Source of the DNA: Coleofasciculus sp. FACHB-T130
Lineage (GTDB): Bacteria; Cyanobacteriota; Cyanobacteriia; Cyanobacteriales; FACHB-T130
Direction: 5' to 3'
Length of the DNA: 64,000 nucleotides
Assembly (NCBI RefSeq): GCF_014695375.1
Contig: NZ_JACJOG010000050.1
Location: forward strand, 1-64,000
Position 1 is the stretch's first letter, and every line of letters begins with the position of its first letter. The notes under the pieces are model-generated. The model saw only the letters and a program-made list of their open reading frames with translations, searched no databases and was not told where the DNA came from. The position numbers were made by a program, and so were the translations under genes. Positions 54,613 through 63,188 of this stretch are shown here, in pieces.

Positions 54613-56055
54613 ATGATTAAAAAGACGGAGCTTATCGAATTTCCACAATCCTACTCCAGAAAAGCCGGTATTATTGTCACCCTAATTGGATGTGTTGTTT
54701 TACTGGGCTGGATATTAGATATTACAGCCCTTAAAAGCATTTTGCCAGGGCTGGTAAGCATGAAAGCCAACACAAGCATAGCCTTTATTCTGAGTGGATT
54801 GTCTTTGTGTTTGTGGCACGATGCGGAACACAGAAGACAAAAGGCAAAAGATAACCGGAGAAAGTCTTCGTTTGACCTTTCTCAAGTGTTAGCGATCATC
54901 GTCATTTTAATCGGTTTATTGACACTAATTGAGTATGGGTTTGGATGGAATCTAGGAATTGACGAACTGCTGTTTAAAGACCCAGCAGGCGCTGTTGGCA
55001 CCTCTGCACCAGGGCGAATGTCTCCCAATAGTGCCCTGTGGTTGACTTCTCAATTTCCCATACCTGGAGAAGATGGCAAGCCGATGGGTATTGGTGTCAC
55101 CGTGATGGATATTACCGCTCGCAAACAAGCTGAGGAAGCCCGTCGGGAGAAAGAAGTTCAGTTAAAAGAAAAAAATCAGCAGCTAGAACATACTCTCCAA
55201 GAACTCCAACGCACTCAAGGTCAACTAATCCAAAGCGAAAAAATGTCCAGTTTAGGACAATTGGTCGCAGGGATTGCTCACGAAATTAATAATCCAGTTA
55301 ACTTTATCTTTGGGAATCTCACCCATGTCAGAGAATACACCCAAGATTTATTAAATCTATTGCGGCTCTATCATCAGCAATACCCGAACTCAACGCCAGA
55401 AATTCAGGAAGAGATAGAAGCGATTGACCTAGATTTTATGATGGAAGATTTTCCTAACCTGTTGTCATCAATGAAGGTGGGAGCAGATCGCATCCGGGAA
55501 ATTGTTCTTAGCTTGCGGAATTTTTCGCGAATTGACGAAGCTGAAATGAAGGCGGTTGATATTCACGAAGGAATTGATAGTACCCTAATGATTCTGCATA
55601 ACCGTCTGAAAGCAAAACCGGATCATCCTAACATTCAGATGATTAAGGAGTACGGTCAATTACCTAAAGTCGAGTGCTACGCAGGACAGCTCAATCAAGT
55701 GTTTATGAATTTGATCGCTAATGCCATTGATGCGTTGGATGAGTATAATAAACAGCGATCGCTTTCAGAAATTAAGGCAAATCCCAGCTGGATCAAAATT
55801 CGCACTGAGGTACTAGACTGCGATCGCGTCGTTATCAAAATTGCGGATAATGGCTCTGGAATGACAGAGGCGGTGAGACAACAGCTATTTAATCCCTTTT
55901 TTACTACCAAAGCCATTGGCAAAGGCACTGGACTGGGTTTGGCAATTAGCTACCAGATTGTTGTAGAAAAGCACAATGGTCAATTGCAATGTCTCTCAGC
56001 ACCAGGTAGGGGAGCGGAGTTTATTATTGAGATTCCACTTCGCCAGATAGTTTAG
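54613..56055 (+). CDS. Membrane sensor histidine kinase with apparent internal deletion
   Basis: A 480-residue histidine kinase. Residues 1-130 hold about three membrane helices (GIIVTLIGCVVLLGWILDI and VLAIIVILIGLLTLIEYGF). A short piece of a PAS/PAC end follows (GEDGKPMGIGVTVMDITARKQAEEA), then a coiled coil, HisKA with GIAHEINNPVNF near 220, and HATPase (IADNGSGM, GKGTGLGLAISYQIV). The junction around 135-155 (APGRMSPNSALWLTSQFPIPGED) joins a membrane-domain motif directly to the last strands of a PAS domain, so most of a PAS domain and later membrane segments seem to be missing, in frame. Confidence 0.85.
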   Translation: MIKKTELIEFPQSYSRKAGIIVTLIGCVVLLGWILDITALKSILPGLVSMKANTSIAFILSGLSLCLWHDAEHRRQKAKDNRRKSSFDLSQVLAIIVILIGLLTLIEYGFGWNLGIDELLFKDPAGAVGTSAPGRMSPNSALWLTSQFPIPGEDGKPMGIGVTVMDITARKQAEEARREKEVQLKEKNQQLEHTLQELQRTQGQLIQSEKMSSLGQLVAGIAHEINNPVNFIFGNLTHVREYTQDLLNLLRLYHQQYPNSTPEIQEEIEAIDLDFMMEDFPNLLSSMKVGADRIREIVLSLRNFSRIDEAEMKAVDIHEGIDSTLMILHNRLKAKPDHPNIQMIKEYGQLPKVECYAGQLNQVFMNLIANAIDALDEYNKQRSLSEIKANPSWIKIRTEVLDCDRVVIKIADNGSGMTEAVRQQLFNPFFTTKAIGKGTGLGLAISYQIVVEKHNGQLQCLSAPGRGAEFIIEIPLRQIV

Positions 56056-56091
56056 GCAATCTATGCTTTAAATCTATCCTTTATGCGATCG

Positions 56092-56412
56092 CTACACTAT
56101 CGCAACCAGTTGTTGAATCATCACCGCCAGCGCCGTCAAACCTAAGAGCGTCATTAATCCCGCAGGCATAAATTTGCGAGTTTTAAACAACCGGATGGCA
56201 AAGACAATGATGAGAACAGCGGTGACAACAGTTGCTAAAATCAGCCCCCACGCTTGTCCCTGCAATAACATCACGCCGCCGAGAATGAGTAATAAGCCGC
56301 TGATACTGCCAGAAATCAACGACGCTTTGCTTTGAGCTTGAGAGTAGCCCATGATGCCGCCGACAATGGCTAAAATTCCGTAAGCGATCGCGGCGATAGT
56401 ACCCAGATTCAT
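56092..56412 (-). CDS. TMEM14 family small membrane protein
   Basis: A 106-residue protein with four hydrophobic helices and glycine-rich turns (AYGILAIVGGIMGYSQAQSK and LLILGGVMLLQGQAWG), the TMEM14/UPF0136 pattern. Plant relatives (FAX1) export fatty acids from plastids; a role in cyanobacterial fatty-acid movement is inference. Convergent with the sensor kinase gene. Confidence 0.88.
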   Translation of the reverse strand: MNLGTIAAIAYGILAIVGGIMGYSQAQSKASLISGSISGLLLILGGVMLLQGQAWGLILATVVTAVLIIVFAIRLFKTRKFMPAGLMTLLGLTALAVMIQQLVAIV

Positions 56413-56500
56413 CTAGTTAAAACCTCATTGCTTGAATAGAACTTATTTCTAGCGTCGGGAGACAATTTACCATAGCTGAGATACACCACTCAGTTGATTA

Positions 56501-57826
56501 ATGGATACTCAAGCGATCGCTTCAATCGAATTTCTGCAACGTCAAGCTGCTTCTCTGTTACTTTATCAATCCGTCCTCCGTGGGGAAGTCGGCACGGCTT
56601 TCCTGAATCTGCTACAAGCCTTAAGCAGCAGCAACACCAATGGACTGGCTTGCCTGCAAGCTTACGGCACTTGGTTTCAAGCTTTAGCCGCCAGAAATCA
56701 AGGTTGGCAAGACTACCTAATTACCCAAATTCTCAGAACTGACAATCCTTTTAGCAAGCAAGTCCAGCAATCGTCTTTACTGCCTCCGGCGCTGGTAGCT
56801 GCTGCCCAGCACGATTTACAAGCCTTGCAGAGCCTCTACAATTGCAGTAGCGACCAGTTGAGCCGGTGGGTGCAAGCCACAGCCAAGTTACTCGCGGCAC
56901 CAGTCGCCTGGAACCAGCAGCAGGATAGGGTAGGTGCAATTCACGAATTGCCCATTTGGGAGAAATTCCAAATGTCAGAAAATTGGGTAGATTTGCTGGA
57001 ATCTTTAGCCGCTCATTATCAGCAATACGGAACGGGGCTGTTTGCTTCTTATCGGGCGTTACGCTGGCAATCTGGGCAGTTGGTAGGCATTTCCTATGCC
57101 GATCCCGTGCAGCTTCCAGAATTAGTCGGCTACGAGTCTCAGAAAGACTCTTTGCTGAAGAATACAAAATTTTTACTCGCCGGTCATCCAGCTTTACACG
57201 TTTTGCTCTACGGCAGTCGTGGTAGCGGCAAATCTTCTTTGGTGAAGGGGTTGTTAAATGAGCCTGATACGGGAAACCTCCGCCTCGTCGAAGTTGCCAA
57301 ATCTGAACTGAAAGATTTACCAACCATTGTCGAGCAGTTGCGGGGTGTGCCTCAGAAGTTCATCATCTTTGTTGACGATCTCTCCTTTGAGGAGGATGAC
57401 GACGCTTTCAAAGCTCTTAAAGTAGTGCTGGAGGGCAATTTAACCGCACGTCCTCAAAATGTGGTGGTTTATGCGACTTCCAATCGGCGGCATCTGATTC
57501 GAGAATTTTTTAGCGATCGCCCTCGTCCCAAGGACAATGAAGAAATTCATGCCTGGGATACGGTTCAGGAAAAGCTGTCGTTTAGCGATCGCTTTGGTCT
57601 GACTTTAACCTTTGAACCCGCCGATCAGAACACCTACCTAAGCATTGTTCGCCATCTCGCAACCCAAGCCGACATTTCCCTCACTCAGGAAGATTTAGAG
57701 TATCGTGCCTTACAGTGGGCAACTCGCCACAACGGGCGTTCTGGACGTACAGCACGGCAATTCATTGACTTTCTCAGGGCAGATTTAGCTGTTACTGGTT
57801 CAGAATCTCGTAGATTAAACACATAA
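56501..57826 (+). CDS. DUF815 family AAA-type ATPase
   Basis: A 441-residue P-loop ATPase of unknown role. Walker A is YGSRGSGKSSLVKG (about 234-247), Walker B is KFIIFVDDLSFE (about 286-297), and sensor/arginine regions (TSNRRHLIREF, then LSFSDRFGLTLTF) match DUF815. The C-terminal HNGRSGRTARQFIDFL is the family tail. In the N-terminal half the sequence RVGAIHELPIW (56928-56960) is a translated dispersed repeat, apparently inserted in frame. It is followed, 63 bp on, by the coiled-coil gene at 57890 on the same strand. Confidence 0.85.
   Translation: MDTQAIASIEFLQRQAASLLLYQSVLRGEVGTAFLNLLQALSSSNTNGLACLQAYGTWFQALAARNQGWQDYLITQILRTDNPFSKQVQQSSLLPPALVAAAQHDLQALQSLYNCSSDQLSRWVQATAKLLAAPVAWNQQQDRVGAIHELPIWEKFQMSENWVDLLESLAAHYQQYGTGLFASYRALRWQSGQLVGISYADPVQLPELVGYESQKDSLLKNTKFLLAGHPALHVLLYGSRGSGKSSLVKGLLNEPDTGNLRLVEVAKSELKDLPTIVEQLRGVPQKFIIFVDDLSFEEDDDAFKALKVVLEGNLTARPQNVVVYATSNRRHLIREFFSDRPRPKDNEEIHAWDTVQEKLSFSDRFGLTLTFEPADQNTYLSIVRHLATQADISLTQEDLEYRALQWATRHNGRSGRTARQFIDFLRADLAVTGSESRRLNT
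56928..56958. repeat. Dispersed GTAGGTGCAATTCACGAATTG repeat inside DUF815 gene
   Basis: GTAGGTGCAATTCACGAATT is a near-palindromic element found widely in cyanobacterial genomes. Here it sits within a coding sequence and is translated as VGAIHELP. It resembles a scar of a small mobile repeat. Confidence 0.7.
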
Positions 57827-57889
57827 TTAGAATTCTGTTCGTATGAATTAGAACTTGGGAAATGCTGACTTTATCTCACAAAAAATGAT

Positions 57890-58987
57890 ATGCGATCGGT
57901 TAAGGTAAGCAATCGGATTTTACTGGGTTTAATTGCCTTCGGTGTGAGCTTTTTCCTGAGCTTTATTGCCAACCGAGATTTCCCAAAAGCCTTGGTTACA
58001 GGTTTAATTACTGTACCTGCTACTTATGCAGGAGCCATTGTTGTACAAATTAAACAAAGAAAGCAGAAGTTTTTTCTACAAAATGAAATTCAAGCGATTT
58101 CCGACGAAAGACAAAACTTAGAAGACGATCTCTATTATTTGGAGTCAAGCCTAAACCAATTACACGGACAAATCGCAGAAAGCTATAACCGAAGAGAGGT
58201 CATTAATCGGGAAGTGTCCACTTTAGGAGCTTATAGATACCAACTAGAAGAACAAGGGTTTATTCTCCAAACTCAACTTGAGGTTCTGGAAAGGCAAAAA
58301 GCAGAACTCAATGAATCCTTGTTGGCTGCAACATCGGAAAAGCAGAAGACAGAAACTAGCTTAAATTCCCTGAGAACGGAATTCAAGAAACTGCAAGATC
58401 AAGTGACAGATCATCAAAATCAGAAAACAATCCTTGAGCAGGAAATCACTAATCTTAAAAAACAAAAACGCCCTTTACAATCAGAAGTAGATAATCTGCA
58501 AGCTCAGCTTCAGACGCTGGAAACACAGAGAGGGGTGCTGAATCAATCTCTGGCGTCTTTGAAAGTAGAATTAGGTCAGTTGCAAGGGCAAGTATCCTCT
58601 TTAAAGTTGGAATACGAGCAGTTAAAGAGTGGGAACTTAAACTTCCAAAAACCTCAAAAAGGACAATCCCAAACAATCCCTTTTTGGGAAATACAAAGAA
58701 AACAATCAGTAGAAAATTTATCAGCGGAATGGACTGCTCTAAAAACAAAACTTACGAATGATGATATTCAGATAATCAAAGCCATAGTAGAGCAAAACAA
58801 TCCAGGTGCAACTCTCAAGAAAATCGCTGAGACAAATATAACTATGCCTCAACTATTGATAGATGCAATAAACGAACGTGCTATAGATACCATTGGCGAT
58901 TTTATCATTGAACCAGGTTCGGCATCGATTCCGCCTGCGATCGCAGAAGAACACTTGACAAAAGTGAAGAAGATGCTCGAAACTTAG
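57890..58987 (+). CDS. Membrane coiled-coil protein with TerB_C-like tail
   Basis: A 365-residue protein. Residues 8-28 and 34-52 are two hydrophobic helices (ILLGLIAFGVSFFLSFIA and LVTGLITVPATYAGAIVV). A long coiled coil (about 58-245) follows, with many Gln/Glu/Leu heptads. The C-terminal ~100 residues resemble the TerB_C domain: LTNDDIQIIKAIVEQ, then TMPQLLIDAINERAIDTIGDFIIEPG. TerB_C proteins are known to sit in gene neighbourhoods with ATPases and helicases, which is what follows here. The call is by eye and would need a profile search. No catalytic residues seen. Confidence 0.7.
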   Translation: MRSVKVSNRILLGLIAFGVSFFLSFIANRDFPKALVTGLITVPATYAGAIVVQIKQRKQKFFLQNEIQAISDERQNLEDDLYYLESSLNQLHGQIAESYNRREVINREVSTLGAYRYQLEEQGFILQTQLEVLERQKAELNESLLAATSEKQKTETSLNSLRTEFKKLQDQVTDHQNQKTILEQEITNLKKQKRPLQSEVDNLQAQLQTLETQRGVLNQSLASLKVELGQLQGQVSSLKLEYEQLKSGNLNFQKPQKGQSQTIPFWEIQRKQSVENLSAEWTALKTKLTNDDIQIIKAIVEQNNPGATLKKIAETNITMPQLLIDAINERAIDTIGDFIIEPGSASIPPAIAEEHLTKVKKMLET

Positions 58988-59050
58988 TTTTATAAAACTA
59001 ACAATTTATCAAAATTTATTATAAAAACCTAAGTAAACCGAATCAAAAAC

Positions 59051-59074
59051 CTCACCTCATTCCTGGCAGGTGAG
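59051..59074 (+). other. Small hairpin upstream of BrxD-like gene
   Basis: CTCACCT-cattcctggc-AGGTGAG forms a 7-bp stem in the 149-bp spacer before the ATPase gene. No T-run, so it is not a clear terminator. It might modulate read-through or translation. Confidence 0.4.
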
Positions 59075-59136
59075 ACAGAATGAGAAACGTCAAAGCTTTG
59101 TCCGCCTATATAGCAACAAATAAATTATTTTAAATC

Positions 59137-60459
59137 ATGACGAAAATCAAAATTACCAAAAGAATATCGAATGCTTTAATCAGTTCTCTTGGTGCAGGTG
59201 TTGTCCCTAGAATCGGTCTGGAACATATTGCTGTCGGACGCGAAAAAGAAGTCAAAGCTATTTTACAGGATTTCGATAATATTGGCGAAGGCGGTGCCGG
59301 ATTTCGCTTCGTTGTAGGACGCTATGGTTCCGGTAAAAGCTTTATGCTACAACTGATTCGCAACCACGCGATGGAAAGAGGTTTCGTAGTAGCTGATGCT
59401 GATTTATCTCCCGAACGGCGACTCGCAGGATCTGACGGAAAAGGGGTTGCAACTTATCGGGAATTAATGCAGAATCTTTCCACCAAAATACGCCCAGAAG
59501 GTGGCGCTTTCACACCCATTTTGGAAGGATGGATTAATAATATTCAAAACCAAGTTGCACAAGAAAGCGGGATGCGACCCAACGACACTGGGTTTGACGA
59601 TAAAGTAGAAGAGAAAATTCGGGAAGTCGTTAAGGATATAGAAGGTTTAGTTCACGGGTTTGACTTTGCGAATGTCATCATCGCCTATTGGCGCGGCTAT
59701 CGTTCGGAGGATGATGATAAAAAGGAAGCAGCGCTACGTTGGCTTCGAGGGGAATTTGGGACGAAAACTGAGGCAAAAACCGCGCTGGGAGTACGTGTCA
59801 TCATTGACGATGAAACTTGGTATGACTACATTAAGCTAGTTGCAAAGTTTGTTTCAGACATTGGCTACAAAGGACTTTTGATTTTGGTGGATGAAGCTGT
59901 TCATTTGTACAAAATTACTCATACCGCTTCCCGTCAAAAAAACTACGATAAGCTATTGGCAATGTTCAACGATACGATGCAGGGAAGAGCAGAAAATCTC
60001 GGCATTTTTATCGGAGGAACGCCAGAATTTGTGGAGGACAAACGCCGGGGGTTATACAGTGATGAAGCATTGCGATCGCGCTTAAGCAGCCGTGTCAAAG
60101 GAGGTCATCAGGATACCTCAGCACCCGTCATCCAGCTAGAAATATTAACCCCGCAGAATATATCCGAGCTTTTGCACCGATTGGTTGATATTCATGCTAC
60201 CCATTACAACTATAATAAAACTCTGAAACCAAGTGATTTGCAAGAGTTTATGCAAGAAGTTGTCAATCGCTTAGGTGCAGACAAATTCTTGACCCCACGT
60301 GAAGTTGTCCGCGACTTTATCAGTATTTTGAATATCCTCCAGCAAAACCCCAGCATCTCTTTTAGAGAACTCATTCATGGTTCTAGTTTTAAACCGACTT
60401 CTCCCGGCAAAAACCCAGAAATAGATGGGAATACTGAATTTGCAGAATTTACCTTATGA
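59137..60459 (+). CDS. BREX-type BrxD-like ATPase (DUF2791)
   Basis: A 440-residue P-loop ATPase. Walker A is GRYGSGKSF (61-69), Walker B is LLILVDEAVHLY (about 247-258). Other DUF2791 features include HIAVGREKEV near the N-terminus, GIFIGGTPEFVEDKRRG and LTPREVVRDF. BrxD is found with an Lhr-like helicase in type 2 BREX (phage defence) and in TerB-linked DNA-processing operons. The next gene starts by a 4-bp ATGA overlap, so they are translationally coupled. No PglX or PglZ gene is in the window. Confidence 0.88.
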   Translation: MTKIKITKRISNALISSLGAGVVPRIGLEHIAVGREKEVKAILQDFDNIGEGGAGFRFVVGRYGSGKSFMLQLIRNHAMERGFVVADADLSPERRLAGSDGKGVATYRELMQNLSTKIRPEGGAFTPILEGWINNIQNQVAQESGMRPNDTGFDDKVEEKIREVVKDIEGLVHGFDFANVIIAYWRGYRSEDDDKKEAALRWLRGEFGTKTEAKTALGVRVIIDDETWYDYIKLVAKFVSDIGYKGLLILVDEAVHLYKITHTASRQKNYDKLLAMFNDTMQGRAENLGIFIGGTPEFVEDKRRGLYSDEALRSRLSSRVKGGHQDTSAPVIQLEILTPQNISELLHRLVDIHATHYNYNKTLKPSDLQEFMQEVVNRLGADKFLTPREVVRDFISILNILQQNPSISFRELIHGSSFKPTSPGKNPEIDGNTEFAEFTL

Positions 60460-62639
60460 GCGAACAGGCTTTTGATAAATTAGCGCCTTTCATTCAAGAA
60501 TACATCTACACCCAAGATTGGACTGAATTAAGAGACGTTCAAGTTGAAGCGTGCAAGGTTATTTTTGACACAGATGCTCACTTGTTGATTGCCGCCGGAA
60601 CCGCATCCGGGAAAACAGAAGCGGCTTTTCTTCCGGTTCTAACTTTATTACATCAAAACCCATCTACAACGATTGGGGCACTTTATATTAGCCCGATAAA
60701 AGCGTTAATCAACGACCAATTTGAGCGACTAAATGACCTTTTAAAAGAAGCGGATATTCCAGTCTGGCACTGGCACGGCGATGTTTCTCAGGCTCGGAAG
60801 AAACAACTCCTAAAAGATCCCAAAGGGATTCTGCAAATAACGCCAGAATCTTTAGAAAGTCTCTTAATTAATAAAAATACTCAACTGTTTCGCTTGTTCG
60901 GAGACTTACGTTTTGTCATTATTGATGAAATCCATGCCTTTATGGGTTCCGAACGGGGTTGCCAAATTCTCTGCCAGTTGGCACGCCTTTCAAAATTTGT
61001 AAAAAATCCCACCCGTCGGATTGGTTTATCGGCTACCCTTGGCGATTACTCACTCGCTGAAGACTGGCTGCGACTGGGAACCGAAACGCCAGTCATTACT
61101 CCGGATATCGAGGGAGGAAAACGGAAAATCAATCTGGCTTTAGAGCATTTTTTTGTTTCTCCCGTTGAACCAGATGAGACTGATGATTTAGTTTTTAGTC
61201 CTTACTACAGGCATATCTTTAATATCACGAAATCTCGAAAAAGCCTGATTTTTGCTAACAATCGCTCAGATACAGAATCAGTGATTGCCAGTCTGCGTGA
61301 AATAGCTGAAACTGAAGGATTACCAGATATTTATCACGTCCATCATGGCAGTATTTCTACCTCGTTAAGGGAAGCGGCTGAGGATGCGATGCGCGATACA
61401 AAAGTTCCATCGGTTACTGCTGCAACTATCACGCTTGAATTAGGAATCGATCTCGGTCAATTAGAGCGAGTCATTCAATTAGATGCGCCTCTTTCCGTAT
61501 CCAGTTTCTTGCAGAGATTGGGACGTTCGGGAAGGCGAGGAAGTGCGGCAGATATGCGGTTTGTTTGCGCGGAAGAGGAACTATCAACAGAGGAATCGCT
61601 TCCTAATCAAATTCCTTGGCAACTGTTGCAATCTATCGCGATTATTCAACTTTATTTAGAAGAACGTTGGATTGAACCAATCAAGCCGGTTAAATATCCT
61701 TTTAGCCTTTTATATCACCAAACAATGAGTATTTTGGCGGCGATGGAGGAACTCTCCCCCGCAGCTTTAGCTCAGCAAGTTTTAGCTTTACCACCCTTTG
61801 CAGCTATATCTAAAGATGATTTTAGGCAATTGCTACGAAACTTGATAGGAATTGACCACATTCAGCAGACTGAGGGAGACAAATTAATTATCGGATTAGC
61901 TGGTGAGAAAATTGTAAAAAATTTCCATTTTTATGCCGTTTTTTCCGACACGATTGAGTATGCTGTCAGGAACGAATCGATGGAAATTGGCAGTATCCTG
62001 ATGCCTCCACGTGTTGGCAATTGCTTTGCCTTAGCAGGGAGAACGTGGGAAGTTTTGGATAGCGATGTTAAAACAAAAACTGTTTTTGTCAAGCAAGCGC
62101 AAGGTCAAGCTAAAATTTCTTGGCATGGTGGCAGTAGCAATATTCATACAAAAGTTCTTGAACGGATGCGAAAGGTTCTTTTTGAGGATATGCAGTATAG
62201 CTATTTGCAAAGTAATGCTAAAAAGCGCCTGAATGAAGCTCGTCAATTAGCTCAATTTTGGGAATTTGAAAGAAATAACATCGTTTCATTAGGAAGCAAA
62301 ACTTGCTGTATATTTCCTTGGATGGGTACTGTCGCTTACCGCACCTTGGAAAGGTTTCTAAATTTCTTTGGTAGAGAGTCTCTGGATATCAAGAAGATTG
62401 GGGGTCAAGCTCCATATTTTATGACCGTTAAACTTGGAAAGGATGGGGTTGAGGAGCTTGGCTCGGAAATCCTGGCGTTTGGCAATAAAAGGATTACGGC
62501 GCTAGATCTAGTTGCTGTTGAAGAACCTTTAAAAATGCAAAAGTATGATGAGTTTATTCCTAGCAAGCTGCTTCGTAAAGCTTTTGCTTTCGATTGTCTA
62601 GATGTTGGAGAGCTGAAGAAAATTATTAGTGGTTGGTAG
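60456..62639 (+). CDS. Lhr-like SF2 DNA helicase (BrxHI-like)
   Basis: A 727-residue SF2 helicase. Walker A is AAGTASGKTEAA (about 46-57), motif Ia ISPIKALINDQ, motif II DEIH near 157, motif III GLSATLGD, and motif VI QRLGRSGRRG near 352, the last typical of Lhr-type 3'-5' translocases. The C-terminal half is an accessory region with no further motif. The preceding BrxD-like gene overlaps by 4 bp. The pair BrxD plus Lhr-like helicase fits a DNA-processing or phage-defence module. Start ATG 60456 is fixed by the overlap. Confidence 0.9.
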   Translation: MSEQAFDKLAPFIQEYIYTQDWTELRDVQVEACKVIFDTDAHLLIAAGTASGKTEAAFLPVLTLLHQNPSTTIGALYISPIKALINDQFERLNDLLKEADIPVWHWHGDVSQARKKQLLKDPKGILQITPESLESLLINKNTQLFRLFGDLRFVIIDEIHAFMGSERGCQILCQLARLSKFVKNPTRRIGLSATLGDYSLAEDWLRLGTETPVITPDIEGGKRKINLALEHFFVSPVEPDETDDLVFSPYYRHIFNITKSRKSLIFANNRSDTESVIASLREIAETEGLPDIYHVHHGSISTSLREAAEDAMRDTKVPSVTAATITLELGIDLGQLERVIQLDAPLSVSSFLQRLGRSGRRGSAADMRFVCAEEELSTEESLPNQIPWQLLQSIAIIQLYLEERWIEPIKPVKYPFSLLYHQTMSILAAMEELSPAALAQQVLALPPFAAISKDDFRQLLRNLIGIDHIQQTEGDKLIIGLAGEKIVKNFHFYAVFSDTIEYAVRNESMEIGSILMPPRVGNCFALAGRTWEVLDSDVKTKTVFVKQAQGQAKISWHGGSSNIHTKVLERMRKVLFEDMQYSYLQSNAKKRLNEARQLAQFWEFERNNIVSLGSKTCCIFPWMGTVAYRTLERFLNFFGRESLDIKKIGGQAPYFMTVKLGKDGVEELGSEILAFGNKRITALDLVAVEEPLKMQKYDEFIPSKLLRKAFAFDCLDVGELKKIISGW

Positions 62640-62699
62640 ATGAGAGAATAGAAAGGCTAGAAGAAGCGTAAAACAAAGTTTAAGACGAAGCGATCGCAA

Positions 62700-63113
62700 A
62701 TGCCATTTACTTATACCCGAACGATTCGTTTTCAGGATACCGACGCCGCCGGTGTTGTCTACTTTGCCAATGTCTTGGCAATGTGTCACGAAGCTTATGA
62801 AGAATCGCTAGCGGCTTCGGATATCAATCTCAAGTTATTTTTCAGCAACCCGAATGTTGCAATTCCTATTGTTCATGCCAGCGCTGATTTTTTCAGTCCG
62901 ATGTTTTGCGGTGACAAGGTACTTATTCAGTTAATTCCTCAACATCTTTTATCTGAAAAATTTGAAGTTAATTACCAATTTATTGCGGAGAATCGGGTAG
63001 TCGCACAAGCAATTACTCGGCACGTTTGCATCGATGCAGCTACTAGAAGTCGAAAAGAAATTCCGGCGGAGATGATTCGATGGCTCCAGCAATGGAAGGA
63101 AGAAGAGGAATAA
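62700..63113 (+). CDS. 1,4-dihydroxy-2-naphthoyl-CoA thioesterase
   Basis: Hotdog-fold thioesterase of 137 residues that releases CoA from DHNA-CoA in phylloquinone synthesis. The conserved [14 protein letters not shown] (about 13-26) has the catalytic Asp. The next segment [10 protein letters not shown] is family-typical. It is convergent with menE, another gene of the same pathway, which supports the function. Confidence 0.88.
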   Translation: MPFTYTRTIRFQDTDAAGVVYFANVLAMCHEAYEESLAASDINLKLFFSNPNVAIPIVHASADFFSPMFCGDKVLIQLIPQHLLSEKFEVNYQFIAENRVVAQAITRHVCIDAATRSRKEIPAEMIRWLQQWKEEEE

Positions 63114-63139
63114 ACCGCAAAGACGCAAAGGACGCGAAG
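63113..63139. repeat. Dispersed AACCGCAAAGACGCAAAG element
   Basis: AACCGCAAAGACGCAAAG followed by GACGCGAAG is a near copy of the 24403-24429 sequence (25 of 27 bases match). It is a short dispersed element at the thioesterase stop codon. Confidence 0.75.
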
Positions 63140-63188
63140 AGACAGTAGAAGAGAGAGTTTATAGAGTGCGTTACACTTCATTATGCTG

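Noticed and set aside
59137-62639. Complete BREX system
   Set aside because: Only BrxD-like and Lhr-like genes are present; no PglX methyltransferase, PglZ, BrxC or BrxA/B gene is seen in the window.
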